From Cupriavidus consociatus (lineage in GTDB: Bacteria; Pseudomonadota; Gammaproteobacteria; Burkholderiales; Burkholderiaceae): a stretch of 64,000 nt of DNA. The position numbers and the translations under genes were made by a program. The stretch's first letter is position 1. Every line of letters starts with the position of its first letter. Shown one piece after another: positions 7,393 to 18,206 of the stretch. The stretch is taken from the NCBI RefSeq assembly GCF_017814975.1, contig NZ_JAGIQA010000012.1, positions 174,769 to 238,768 on the forward strand, given 5' to 3'. The notes under the pieces are model-generated. The model made no database searches. It was not told the origin of the DNA and saw only the letters and a program-made list of their open reading frames with translations.

Positions 7393-10023
7393 ATGGCTCC
7401 TGACGAAGCACTGATCATGGAAATGCCGGTGAAAATGGCCCAGGGAATCGCTCGGGAGTCGAGCCAGGATCTGGCAAGGGAATTCGATGTGTTCCTGACG
7501 CCGGTCTCGCGGCCGGACCTGGGCGAGATCCGCATCGACGAAGACCTGTTCCCGGTCGGCCGCACCGAGCTGCCATTCGCCGCCTACCCCGAAGACCTCG
7601 CGGCGCCGCTGTCGCGGCGCCATGCGCGCATCTTTGCCGAGCAAGGCGCCGTCTATGTCGCCGATCTGGGCAGCAAGAACGGCACGCGCGTGAATGGCGC
7701 GGCGGTGGCGCGGCAGCCGGCGCAGCTGCGCGATGGCGATGAGCTGGCATTCGGTCCCGCGCTGTCGTTCCGCGTGCGCTTGTCGCCGCGCGCGCCGCAG
7801 CCGGAGCCGCCGCGGGTCGCGTTGACGCTGCTGCCGGAGCGCGGCGATGTGGGGCTGCAGCCGATCCATGTCGACGGCTTTCCGTACCTGATCAGCAAGG
7901 CCGACGATGCCTTCGCGCGCTATCGCGACAACTATCCGCAGCAGGTCAACTACCTGTCGCGCCGGCACGCGCACGTGTACCTGAAGGGCGGCGTGCCGTT
8001 CGTGGAAGACCTGGGCAGCACCAACGGCACTTTCGTCAATGGCACGCGCCTGGCGGACCACGGCGTGCCGCTGGACAACGGCGACCGCATTGCGTTCGGC
8101 GGCAGCCATTTCGTCTACAAGGCCGAAGTCCGCCGTGCCGGCGACGACGATGCCACCGCGACGCGGACCACGCTGGAGCCTGCCGTATCGGCGCCAGCAT
8201 CGCCAGCGGCGGCGGAGCCGGCGGCACACGACGAAGACGACCGCACCACCTTTGTCGGCGCGGCCGATTCCTTCCTGGACATCTTCTGCGTCGACTACGC
8301 TTCGCGCCAGGAAGACGAAGTCAACGCCGACGCCGAAGCCCAGGCTGCTGCCGCGACTGCCGCGCCGGACCGCGCGCATCCGGCGCGCAAGCGCGGGCGC
8401 GTTGCGCTGCTGCTGGCCGAGGCCGCACGCAGCTTCGGCCTCGACGACGGCGCACGCCTGCGGCGTGCCGCGCGCTGGGGCAGCGCGCTGTTGCTGCTGG
8501 CCTTGCTGGCCGGCGTGGCGCTCTACTGGCGTGGCGCTGACGAGCGCGCGGTGCATACCCTGCATGCGGCGGGCGATTACGCCGGCGCCGCGAAGGCGGC
8601 CAACGGCTATCTCGCACGCCATCCCGACGATGCCGAGGTGCAGGCGCTCGGCACCGAAGCGCTGCTGCGCGCCTATGTGCCCGGCTGGGTCGCGAAGCTC
8701 AAGGCCGGCGACTTCGGCGGTGCCGATGCCGCGCTCGCGCAGATGCGGCAGCTCGGCACGCATAATGCAGACGCCCGGCCGCTGGTGGGTGAACTCGAGT
8801 GGATCGGCCGGCTCGAACACTATGCCGCGCAGCGCGGCGCCGATGCGCCGATCCGCCTCTACAGCGACGAGGCGCCGATCCGCCAGCTGCTGGCGCACTG
8901 GAACCAGGACACCACCGCGCACCAGCGCGCGCTGGGCCGCATCGCGGCCGACGTGCCGGCATTCCGCGATCTCTATGCCGATGCGCTCAGCGACGTGCGC
9001 CGGCTGCAGAACGATGCGTCGGTCTATCTCGCGGCGATCGCGCGGCTCGACGCCAGCATCGCCGCCGAACTCGGCCGCGATCGCCCGGAAGCGCTGCAAC
9101 CGGTGATTGCCGACTATCGCGAGAAATACCCGCGGCTGGCGGGCCTGGACCAGGTGCAGGCGGACCTGGACCGCTACACTGCGCTGCTGCAGGCCTTGCG
9201 CGCGCGCCGCCCCGGCACGCTGGTGGCGCGGCTGGCCGACAGCCGCTTTGCCACGCCGCCGTTCCAGGCGCAGTTTGGGCAACTGGCGCCGCGGCTGCCG
9301 CCGCCGGAGATGGCAACGCAGTACGCCAGCGCCGCCAGCGCGTGGCAGAAGGGCGACAGCAACGCCGCGCTGGCGGGATTCAGGCAGATTCAGGGCGGTG
9401 CATGGAGCGATGATCTCGCGCGCGACCTCGCGCACAAGCAGAAGGTGGCGGCGCAGTTTGCCGAGCTGCAGTCGGCGCGCGGCAGCAAGGGCTATGAAGA
9501 CCGCCTGCTCGGCTTCTACGCCATGCTCGACGCCGACGACGACAAGTTCTTCGCCAGGGCGGTGGAAGCCGATGTCAACGGCGTGCGCGACAGCGCGCTG
9601 CGGCGCGCGCGCGAGCTGATGGGCAGCGCCGTCGCCGCGTGGAAGCAATACCGCAGCAACGGCGTGATCGGCAGCGAGCAGCGGCTCGAGCCCGGCATCT
9701 CGCCAAAGTTCCGCGCGCAGGCCCGGCTGTTGTCGCAGGCGCAGGATGATGCGCGCCAGGGCATGCGCATCTTTACGCAGCTGCGCGCCGGCGAAAGCGC
9801 GGACCTGGCGCAGCTGGCCAAGGTCGAGGAAGAGATCCGCACCGAGGCCGACCAGCAGCGCCATGCGCTGCGCGAGCTGCGCACCGTGCTCGATCCCGCC
9901 GTCCTCAAGACCAAGCTCGAGCTGATCGGCGGCGAAGACAGCGGCAAGGTGCCCGCGGATGCCGCTCCGGGTGAAGCGGCCGACCCGACCCCGACGCCGC
10001 AGCAGCCAGCGAGGCAGCCATGA
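7393..10023 (+). CDS. Double-FHA membrane scaffold protein with periplasmic helical-repeat tail
   Basis: This is an 876-residue protein. Two FHA phosphothreonine-binding domains come first: FHA1 about 52-130 (GR at 56-57, SRRH 74-77, GSKNG 93-97) and FHA2 about 155-245 (SRRH 189-192, GSTNG 208-212). Both keep the Ser, Arg, His and Asn used to bind phosphopeptides. A disordered acidic linker carries two Thr-Thr sites (TRTTLEP near 259, DRTTFVG near 285) that resemble FHA ligands and are candidate kinase substrates. A membrane helix at about 362-379 follows, then roughly 480 residues of helical repeats, predicted periplasmic. The inferred role is to dock phosphorylated partners in the cytoplasm and connect them to the adaptor or duct outside. 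Its stop overlaps the next start (ATGA), giving tight coupling to the adaptor gene. Several in-frame ATGs lie within the first 15 codons, so the exact start is uncertain. Confidence 0.88.
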   Translation: MAPDEALIMEMPVKMAQGIARESSQDLAREFDVFLTPVSRPDLGEIRIDEDLFPVGRTELPFAAYPEDLAAPLSRRHARIFAEQGAVYVADLGSKNGTRVNGAAVARQPAQLRDGDELAFGPALSFRVRLSPRAPQPEPPRVALTLLPERGDVGLQPIHVDGFPYLISKADDAFARYRDNYPQQVNYLSRRHAHVYLKGGVPFVEDLGSTNGTFVNGTRLADHGVPLDNGDRIAFGGSHFVYKAEVRRAGDDDATATRTTLEPAVSAPASPAAAEPAAHDEDDRTTFVGAADSFLDIFCVDYASRQEDEVNADAEAQAAAATAAPDRAHPARKRGRVALLLAEAARSFGLDDGARLRRAARWGSALLLLALLAGVALYWRGADERAVHTLHAAGDYAGAAKAANGYLARHPDDAEVQALGTEALLRAYVPGWVAKLKAGDFGGADAALAQMRQLGTHNADARPLVGELEWIGRLEHYAAQRGADAPIRLYSDEAPIRQLLAHWNQDTTAHQRALGRIAADVPAFRDLYADALSDVRRLQNDASVYLAAIARLDASIAAELGRDRPEALQPVIADYREKYPRLAGLDQVQADLDRYTALLQALRARRPGTLVARLADSRFATPPFQAQFGQLAPRLPPPEMATQYASAASAWQKGDSNAALAGFRQIQGGAWSDDLARDLAHKQKVAAQFAELQSARGSKGYEDRLLGFYAMLDADDDKFFARAVEADVNGVRDSALRRARELMGSAVAAWKQYRSNGVIGSEQRLEPGISPKFRAQARLLSQAQDDARQGMRIFTQLRAGESADLAQLAKVEEEIRTEADQQRHALRELRTVLDPAVLKTKLELIGGEDSGKVPADAAPGEAADPTPTPQQPARQP

Positions 10024-11399
10024 AGGACGATTCCCGCCAGGCCGGCCTGAAGCCGCTGTCCGAAGCGCTGGAAGACCACAGCGCCGAGGGTATCGGCCTG
10101 CTCACTGCGGAACCGTCGCGGCTGGGCATGCTGACCATCGTCACCACGTTTGCGCTGGTGGTATGCGGTCTGGTGTGGTCCTTCGTCGGTCACGCCGACG
10201 TCATCGTCACCGCGCAGGGCACGCTGGCACCCGAATCGGAAGTGCGGCGCTTCTATGCGCCGGTCGACGGCGAGCTGGCCGACCTGTACGTCGCCGAAGG
10301 CCAGCCGGTGTCCAAGGACGACGTGCTGGCGCGGCTGAACGCGCGCGGCGCGATCGAGGCCGCCGCCAATGCGCTCGAAGCGCAGCTCAAGCTGGAGGAT
10401 TCCGAGCGCGACTGGAAGCAGTTCCCGGAGAAGAAGGCGCTGATGGAACGCCGCGCCAACGCGCTCAAGCAGCAGATCGACGTGGCCACGCGCCAGCATG
10501 AGAACCGTCTCGCCCAGGGCACCACGCGGCTGGCCGAGGAGCAGCGCGCGCAGCTGCAGGAAGCACGCAGCAACCTGGAAAACGCCCGGCGCGCGCGCGA
10601 GTTCGCGCGCCAGGAGCAGGACCGCTATGCACGTCTGCTGGCGCTGCCAGGCGGGGGCGGCGTGTCGCAGTCGCAGCTCGATGCCAAGCGTGCCGCGGCA
10701 CAGGACGCCGAGAACAACCTGCGCGTGGCGCAGTCGCGGCTGAGCGAACTCGATGCCCGCTTGTCGCGCGAGATGACACAGGCCAGCGCGCTGCTCGAAA
10801 GCAGCGGGCAGGACCTCGCCGGGCTGCGCGTGCAGTACGACGCCGCGCTGCGCGAGATCGCCAGTACCGAAGACAAGCTGCGGCTGCAGGTGCAGACCGC
10901 ACGGCTGGTGGCCGACGCGGCCGCGCGCATCCGCTTCGAGAATATCGACAAGGACAATTTCCTGCTGATCCTGGCGCCGGTGTCGGGCGTGATCACCGAT
11001 GTCACCTCCACCCAGCGTGGCGACAAGGTGCAGGCCAATACGCCGCTGGGGGGGATCGCGCCCAAGGATGCGCGCCCGGTGGTCAAGATCGTCATTGCCG
11101 AGCGCGACCGCGCCTTCCTGCGCGAAGGCTTGCTGGTCAAGCTCAAGTTCAGCGCATTCCCGTACCAGCGCTACGGGATCATCGAAGGCACGCTGGAATT
11201 CATCTCGCCCGCGACCAAGCCGGGCCCGGACAAGCAGCCGGTGTACGAGGGCAGGGTGCGCCTGGCGCGCGACTACTACACCGTGGCCGACAACAAGTAT
11301 CCGTTGCGCTATGGCATGACTGCCACGGCGGAGATCGTGGTGCGCGAGCGCCGCCTGATCGACCTGGGGCTCGACCCCTTCCGCGAGGTGGCGGGATAA
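10020..11399 (+). CDS. HlyD-family membrane fusion (adaptor) protein
   Basis: This is a 459-residue periplasmic adaptor. It has a short cytoplasmic N-terminus, one membrane helix (about 36-56), a lipoyl/biotinyl half-motif (FYAPVDGELADLYVAEGQPV), a long coiled-coil hairpin (about 110-300), the second lipoyl half (ILAPVSGVITDVTSTQRGDKV) and a beta-barrel region with FSAFPYQRYGIIEG. This is the classic order for adaptors that bridge an inner-membrane ABC exporter to a TolC-like duct. Overlap with the FHA gene and the C39 exporter gene downstream in the same run fix its role as the adaptor of this secretion system. Its cytoplasmic tail is only about 35 residues, shorter than that of HlyD itself. 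Confidence 0.93.
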   Translation: MKDDSRQAGLKPLSEALEDHSAEGIGLLTAEPSRLGMLTIVTTFALVVCGLVWSFVGHADVIVTAQGTLAPESEVRRFYAPVDGELADLYVAEGQPVSKDDVLARLNARGAIEAAANALEAQLKLEDSERDWKQFPEKKALMERRANALKQQIDVATRQHENRLAQGTTRLAEEQRAQLQEARSNLENARRAREFARQEQDRYARLLALPGGGGVSQSQLDAKRAAAQDAENNLRVAQSRLSELDARLSREMTQASALLESSGQDLAGLRVQYDAALREIASTEDKLRLQVQTARLVADAAARIRFENIDKDNFLLILAPVSGVITDVTSTQRGDKVQANTPLGGIAPKDARPVVKIVIAERDRAFLREGLLVKLKFSAFPYQRYGIIEGTLEFISPATKPGPDKQPVYEGRVRLARDYYTVADNKYPLRYGMTATAEIVVRERRLIDLGLDPFREVAG

Positions 11400-11480
11400 A
11401 TGCCGGCGGCAGCCGGGGGAACACAGCAACAGCCGATCTGGATGCCCGTGCGCATGCGCCGGGCCGTCAAAGGAGCCTAG
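11400..11480 (+). CDS. Possible 26-codon small ORF filling the adaptor-parvulin gap
   Basis: An ATG directly abuts the adaptor stop codon (TAAATG), and GAGGTGG lies eight bases before it. The frame runs 26 codons (MPAAAGGTQQQPIW...) and stops two bases before the parvulin ATG. It covers the 83-base gap almost exactly. It has no similarity to the exported peptides and no double glycine leader. It may couple translation across the gap or may be chance. Only conservation or ribosome data could decide. Confidence 0.3.
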   Translation: MPAAAGGTQQQPIWMPVRMRRAVKGA

Positions 11481-11482
11481 AC

Positions 11483-12235
11483 ATGACTGGCATTGTCCGT
11501 ATCGACGACGAGGTGCTCGGCGTCGAGGAATTCGTGCGGCTGCTCAAGCTGACAGGGCAGTTCGAAGGGCTGGTCGAGCAGATGGTGCGCGACAAGCTGA
11601 CCGTGCACGCCGCGAAGCGTCAGGGCATGGTGGTCACGCCCGACGAAATCCAGGAGCGCGCCGACCAGTTCCGCCGCGTGCAGGGGCTGCACCGCGCCGC
11701 CGACATGAACCACTACCTCGATGCGCTCAATGTCAGCCTCGACGAGTTCGAGGCGTTCATCACCGACAACCTGTACCAGGAACGGATGATGGAGCAGGTC
11801 TGCAGCGACGCCGCGGTGCAGGAGTACTTTGCGCTGAACTCGCCGCGCTTCGACAGCATCGAGGTCAGCCATATCGTGGTCGACAGCGAAGGCAAGGCCA
11901 AGGAACTGATCTCGTACCTGCAGGACGATCCCGAGGCGTTCGCCGACATGGCGCGCGAACATTCGATCGCCGACACGCGCGAGCACGGCGGCGAGATCGG
12001 CAAGGTGCTGCGCGGCTCGCTCAAGACCGATATCGAGGCCAAGGTATTCAACGCGGAGCCGGGCGACCTGCTGGGGCCGTTTCCCGCGCCGGACCGCTCT
12101 TTCTTCGAAGTCTTCCTGGTGCGCGCCAAGCATCCCGCCACGCTCGACAGCGAAGTTGCGGTGGAAGTGCGGCGCCTGCTGCGCGAAGACTGGCTGATGG
12201 GCAGGGCGCAGGAACATGTCATCGAAGCCCGCTAG
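11483..12235 (+). CDS. Cytoplasmic parvulin-type peptidyl-prolyl isomerase (PpiC/SurA-like)
   Basis: This 250-residue protein has a SurA-like helical N-terminal half and a parvulin domain at about 115-215 (SHIVVDSEGKA, EHSIADTREHGGEIGKV, FNAEPGDLLGPF). No signal peptide or membrane helix is visible, so unlike SurA it should act in the cytoplasm. AAGGAG lies eight bases before the ATG. The gene overlaps the exporter gene by 20 bases, so the two proteins are made together. The likely job is to hold or isomerise the peptide precursors before the C39 exporter takes them; parvulins next to peptidase-type exporters are known from other bacteria, but this pairing has no experimental support here. 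Confidence 0.88.
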   Translation: MTGIVRIDDEVLGVEEFVRLLKLTGQFEGLVEQMVRDKLTVHAAKRQGMVVTPDEIQERADQFRRVQGLHRAADMNHYLDALNVSLDEFEAFITDNLYQERMMEQVCSDAAVQEYFALNSPRFDSIEVSHIVVDSEGKAKELISYLQDDPEAFADMAREHSIADTREHGGEIGKVLRGSLKTDIEAKVFNAEPGDLLGPFPAPDRSFFEVFLVRAKHPATLDSEVAVEVRRLLREDWLMGRAQEHVIEAR

Positions 12236-15200
12236 CGACTCTGGCGAAGCCTCCGCCGCCGCCCCGGCTGCCCCGACTGCGTCGGAGAGGCCCGAGGGCG
12301 GCTCCGCACTGGCCGCTTTCCTCGCCGGCGTGGAAATCCTGTCGGTGCTGACACCTGAGGAACTGGCGCGCCTGGCCGATGCTGCGCAGGTGCTGACCTT
12401 TGGCTTTGGCGATACCGTCTGCAATGCCGGCGACGCGGCGGCCGGCCTGTTTATCGTCAAGTCGGGATCGGTGCGCGTGTTCAACGAAGAACACGGCAAG
12501 GAAATCAGCATGGGCGTGCGCAAGGCCGGCGAGGTCTTTGCCGATATCGCGCTGCTGCGCGAGTACCGGCATGAATCGTCGGTGCGCGCCTCGGGCAAGA
12601 CCGAACTGTTGATGATCCCGCGCAGCGTGGCTGAGCCGGTGGTCGCCGGCAACCCGGCCGCGCTGGCCTTTGTCACGAGCTATGTCGCGATCAGTTCCGC
12701 CGGCGGCTTTGTCGCGCGGCTGTTCGACCTGCGCGGCAAGCTCGACAAGCAGGAACTGGCCGATGCCGTGCGCAGCGTGGGCGTCAAGCGCGTCAGTGCC
12801 GGCAAGGAGATCCTGAAGCAGGACGGGCGCGAGGACCGGCGCCTGTATGTAGTGCGCCAGGGCACCGTGCGCGTGGTGCGCAGCGAAGAGGGCAGCGAGT
12901 TTCCGCTGGCGACACTCGGGCAGGGCGATATCTTTGGCGAGCGCGCCTGCGTGATGCGGCAGGAGCAGCTGGCATCGGCCGTTGCCGAGACCGACGTGCG
13001 CCTGCTGGTCATCCCGGAGAAGACCGTGCAGCTGATCCTGGAGCGCAACCCGCGCCTGCGCGAGGTGCTGGAAGAACGCATCCGCGCGCTCGATCGCGAG
13101 CTGCATCGGCAGAAGAAGCTGGCCGAGCGGCGCAAGCGCCCGGTGTTGCTGGACCTGCATTCGAAGCCAGAGCTGGGCGAAAAGCTGATCCGCCGCTTCG
13201 GCCTGGTCGAGCAGGCCGAGGAAATGGACTGCGGCGCCGCCTGCCTGGCGATGATATGCCGCCACTACGGCATCCCGATGACGCTGGGCAAGCTGCGCGA
13301 GCTGGCCAACGTGACCACGCAGGGCGCCACGCTCGACAGCCTGGCGCGTGCGGGGGAGTCGCTGGGCTTTACCACGCGCGGGGTGCAGTGCACGCGCGAC
13401 TCGCTGATGGGCTTCGAGCTGCCGTTCATCGTGCACTGGGAGGGCTACCACTACGTGGTGGTGTACGGCATCTCGTCGCGCTGGGTGTGGGTGGCCGATC
13501 CCGCCATCGGCTTCCGCAAGATGAGCGCCGAGGAGTTCGAGCGCGGCTGGAGCGGCACCTGCCTGCTGTTCTCGCCGGGCGAGAGCATGACGCAGCTGTC
13601 GGTGCAGCGCTCGCCGTGGCTGCGCTTCATCGGCTACCTGGCGCCGTACAAGAAGATCCTGGCGCACCTGTTCCTGGCGACCTTCGTGATCCAGATGCTG
13701 GGCGTGGTGCCGCCGCTGATCATCCAGAACATCCTCGACGGCGTGGTCGTGCACCAGAACGTGGGGCTGCTGCACCTGCTGATCGTCGGGCTGATCATCG
13801 CCAACGTGTTCTCGCAGCTGATGTCGACGATCCGCGCGTACCTGGCCAACTTCATGGTGCGCAACATGGATTTCGCCATGATGTCGCACTTCTTCAAGCA
13901 CACGCTGTCGCTGCCGCTGTCGTTCTTCGCCAAGCGCAAGACCGGCGACATCTTCGCGCGCTTCCAGGAGAACCAGACCATCCGCGCCTTCCTGACGGAG
14001 TCGACGGTGACCACGGCGCTGAACCTGCTGATGGTGTTTATCTACTTCACCATCATGTTCCTCTACAACGTCAAGCTGACGCTGCTGCTGATCGCCTTCG
14101 TGATCCCGATCGCGGCGCTGACGGTGGTGGTGACGCCCAAGGTCAAGACCTATGCGCGCGAGGTCTTTGCCACCTCGACCGATGCCAAGGCCTACCTGAT
14201 GGAAACGCTGGGCGGCGCGGAGACTGTCAAGGGCATGGGCATCGAGCGTCCGGTGCGGCTGCGCTGGGAGCGCAAGTACACCAAGGCGCTGGAATCGCAA
14301 TACAAGGCGCAGGCGTTTCACATCCTGGTGGGGCTGGTGAGCCAGCTGCTCAATGCGGCGACCACCATCGCGGTGCTGTGGGTGGGAGCGACGCTGGTGC
14401 TCGAGCGCGAGCTGACCATCGGCCAGCTGATCGCCTTCAACGCCTTCATGGGCAGCGTGCTGGCGCCGCTGATGGGGCTGGTGGCGTTGTGGGGCCAGCT
14501 CAACGATGCGGGCGTGGCGATGGAGCGGCTCGGCGACGTGCTCGACCTGGAGCCCGAGCAGAAGCCTCAGGACGTGCTGTCGCGGGTGATGCTGCCCGAC
14601 CTGCAGGGCGAGATCGTGATGAAGGACCTGTACTTCCGCTACGGCGGCGAGGACACGCCCTACGTGCTGGAGAACATCAGCTTCACTATCCGGCCGGGCG
14701 AGATGGTCGCCATCGTCGGGCGCAGCGGCTCGGGCAAGACCACGCTGGCCAAGTTGCTGGTCGGCTTCTACAAGCCGACAGAGGGCTCGATGTCGGTCGA
14801 CGGCTACGACCTCAACGTGATCGACGCCGCGTTCTACCGCGCGCAGGTCGGCTATGTGATGCAGTCCAACCTGCTGTTCTCCGGCACCATCGCCGAGAAC
14901 ATCGCCTGCGGCGACGACAGCCCCGACCGGCGCCGCATCGAGGAAGTGGCGCGCATGGCCGACGCCCATGCCTTTATCAGCAAGCTGCCGCTCGGCTACG
15001 AGCAGGTGGTGGGCGAGCGCGGCATGGGCTTGTCGGGCGGGCAGATCCAGCGGCTGTGCATCGCCCGCGCGCTGTACCACGACCCGCGGCTGCTGGTGTT
15101 CGACGAGGCGACCTCGGCGCTCGACACGCAATCCGAGAGCAACATCCTGGCGAACATGCAGGAGATCCTGCGCGGGCGCACCGCGGTCATCATCGCGCAC

Positions 15201-15337
15201 CGCCTCAGCACCATCATGCAGGCTGACAAGATCCTGGTGCTGTATGAAGGCGCGATCGTCGAGCAGGGCCGGCATGAAGAGCTGCTGGAACGCAAGGGCA
15301 TGTATTACCAACTGGTGCAGAAGCAACTGAGCGCAGC

Positions 15338-15341
<4 letters not shown>
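12216..15341 (+). CDS. C39-peptidase ABC exporter (PCAT) with two N-terminal cyclic-nucleotide-type domains
   Basis: This 1041-residue protein is predicted to cut leaders after the double glycine and export the cores. Two cNMP-binding-type domains (about 33-160 and 175-300) come first. The C39 peptidase (about 325-455) has its catalytic set in place: Q333, C339 in MDCGAACLAM, H412 in GYHYVVV and D428 in VADP. Six membrane helices span about 470-760. The ATPase has Walker A GRSGSGKTT (835-843), signature LSGGQ (939-943), Walker B LVFDE (960-964) and H-loop H995. The intact catalytic residues distinguish it from inactive C39-like domains. The tandem regulatory domains could bind a cyclic nucleotide, but ligand residues were not resolved. 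The start lies inside the parvulin gene and the stop overlaps the next start (ATGA). Its substrates are most simply the three leader peptides of this locus. Confidence 0.95.
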
Positions 15342-16690
<1,349 letters not shown>

Positions 16691-16708
16691 CACGAGTTAC
16701 GGCGCCGC

Positions 16709-17485
16709 TCAGGTGTCCAGCTCGGGATTGACCAGCGTCTTGTCCGAGCCGTAGGGATCGGCAGCGCGGATCACCACCACCGAGATGTTGTCGCGCCCGC
16801 CGGCATCGAGCGCCATTTGCAGCAGCGTCTGCGCGGCTTGCGGCGGATCCTGTTGCGCCAGCACCGCGGCGATGTCGGGGTCGTCGACCTCATTGCTCAG
16901 GCCGTCGCTGCACAGCAGGAAGACGTCGCCATCGGCAACTTCGGTCAGCAGCTGCTCCGGCGCCAGCGTTGCCGCGGCGCCGACGGCGCGCGTGATGGTG
17001 TTCTGCGCGGGATGGTGGCGCGCCTGTTCTGGCGTGATCAGCCCGCGCGCCAGCAGGCGCTCGACCTGGTTGTGGTCGCGCGTCAGCCGCACCAGCTCGC
17101 CGCCGCGCAGCCGGTACAGCCGGCTGTCGCCCGCCCACAGGCAGCCGCAGCGCCGGTCGCCGGCCAGCAGCACCACCACCGTGCTGCCGATGCAGCGCAC
17201 CCCCAGCCGCGCGGCTTCGTCGACCAGCGCCAGGTTGACGCCCTGCATTGCCGCGCGGGTGGCCTCCATCCGGTCTTCCAGCAGCGGCTGCGGCGGCAGC
17301 GCGGCCAACGCCTGGACCACGGCCTGGCTGGCAAAGTCGCCGACGGCGTGTCCTCCCATGCCGTCGGCGACCGCCCACAGCTGCTGCGCGGGCAGGTCCA
17401 GGCACGCATCCTCGTTGCGTTCGCGTACTCGGCCGACGTCGGTGCAGGCCGCCGAAGTCCACTGGAAGTGCGAATCGAAACCCAA
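16709..17485 (-). CDS. PP2C-family Ser/Thr protein phosphatase
   Basis: This 258-residue PP2C (Stp1/PppA type) has the metal-binding motifs RNEDA, VADGMGGH, WAGDSRLY, CSDGLSNEV and GGRDNISVVV. It is expected to reverse the action of the locus kinase. The start is a TTG at 17485, chosen because GGAGG lies seven bases upstream and the family N-terminus (TDVGRVRERNED) needs this extension; no ATG fits. The C-terminus SDKTLVNPELDT has a Thr in a context that FHA domains often bind. The gene lies downstream of the third peptide gene on the same strand, with a hairpin between them, and so may share its sigma-54 transcript. It converges on the activator gene with an 18-base gap. Confidence 0.93.
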   Translation of the reverse strand: MGFDSHFQWTSAACTDVGRVRERNEDACLDLPAQQLWAVADGMGGHAVGDFASQAVVQALAALPPQPLLEDRMEATRAAMQGVNLALVDEAARLGVRCIGSTVVVLLAGDRRCGCLWAGDSRLYRLRGGELVRLTRDHNQVERLLARGLITPEQARHHPAQNTITRAVGAAATLAPEQLLTEVADGDVFLLCSDGLSNEVDDPDIAAVLAQQDPPQAAQTLLQMALDAGGRDNISVVVIRAADPYGSDKTLVNPELDT

Positions 17486-17534
17486 ATCTAGCCTCCGCTC
17501 CGCATCGCGCCCTTTGTCCGGTTGCTGCCCCTCT

Positions 17535-17558
17535 CATGCCCCGTCGCGCCGGGGCATG
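17535..17558 (-). terminator. Perfect hairpin between peptide 3 and the phosphatase gene
   Basis: CATGCCCCG and CGGGGCATG form a perfect 9-bp stem with a 6-base loop, 13 bases after the peptide 3 stop in the direction of transcription. No T-run follows. Like the hairpin after peptide 2 it could attenuate read-through, giving more peptide than downstream product. Confidence 0.5.
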
Positions 17559-17571
17559 CCACGACGGTCGC

Positions 17572-17865
17572 TCAGACCAGGCGGCCGTCGTTCCTCGCGC
17601 CCTGGTCGCCCTGGACGCTGATATTGGAGTTGGGCGCGTTGTTGCGGATATCGATGTTCTGGAACTGGTTGTTCATCTGATCAGCATAGAAGCTGTAGTT
17701 GATCTCGTAAAAGTTGAACACCGCGCCGGCCGGCACCGGAGACGACGGCACGAACGGGCGGATCCACCCGAACACCCACTGCCCGCCGGCACCGCGCACG
17801 CGGGTCATGGCGTCGGATGCAAGTTCGCGGCAGCTGGCAAGATCGTGGATAGCAAGGGTGGACAT
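17572..17865 (-). CDS. Double-glycine-type leader peptide 3 (divergent core)
   Basis: This 97-residue precursor has a leader that aligns with those of the two tandem peptides without gaps: M(S/T)TLxIxDL..., a Leu at 15, Met at 20, and VRGA at 23-26 where the others have VRGG. Gly-Ala is a tolerated cleavage pair for C39 exporters, so cutting after residue 26 would give a 71-residue core starting GGQW. The core is unlike the other two but is also cysteine-free and Asn/Gln-rich toward its end (MNNQFQNIDIRNNAPNSN). CGGAG precedes the ATG at 17865; a 23-residue upstream extension lacks support. A near-perfect sigma-54 promoter lies about 50 bases upstream. Placement at the opposite end of the cluster with the same leader and promoter type makes it a third cargo. 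Confidence 0.82.
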   Translation of the reverse strand: MSTLAIHDLASCRELASDAMTRVRGAGGQWVFGWIRPFVPSSPVPAGAVFNFYEINYSFYADQMNNQFQNIDIRNNAPNSNISVQGDQGARNDGRLV

Positions 17866-17917
17866 GTTTCTGTCTCCGGGTGGTGGCGGCGTGGTGCCGG
17901 GGCGGTACCGGGAATAC

Positions 17918-17933
17918 AGCAAGGCGCGTGCCA
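17918..17933 (-). promoter_or_regulatory. Sigma-54 (-24/-12) promoter of peptide 3 and the phosphatase
   Basis: On the minus strand the sequence reads TGGCACG-CGCC-TTGCT, a full match to the sigma-54 consensus, with GG and GC ten bases apart. Transcription would start near 17906, about 40 bases before the peptide ATG. About 115 bases upstream the inverted repeat CCGACA...TGTCGG (18045-18070) is at a typical distance for an activator site. The rest of 17866-18206 shows no gene. Confidence 0.85.
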
Positions 17934-18206
17934 AGGGTGGCGGCCGCCGGCCGGGTTGGCGCGAGGGCGCGATGCGGCGCGGTTTGCTGGCTGGCGGTAC
18001 GGCCTCGCGCCATCAGCGGACCGGCAGCATGCGTTGGCCTGGCACCGACACCATCACAAACACATGTCGGAAATTCTCCATCACTGTTCTGAACACCGGC
18101 AAAACCCCGCTTCAGCCGTAATACTCCCCCGTTATGTGCCGCAGGCCACCGATGCGGCATGCATCCCGCAGCGACACTGTGCCCTCATGCATCCTGCGAG
18201 GGCGTC

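Noticed and set aside
12219..15326. Very long open frames opposite real genes, for example opposite the exporter, the FHA gene (7303-9864), parE (26827-30120) and parC (30139-32685)
   Set aside because: They mirror well-supported genes, have no domain patterns and arise from high GC at third positions.
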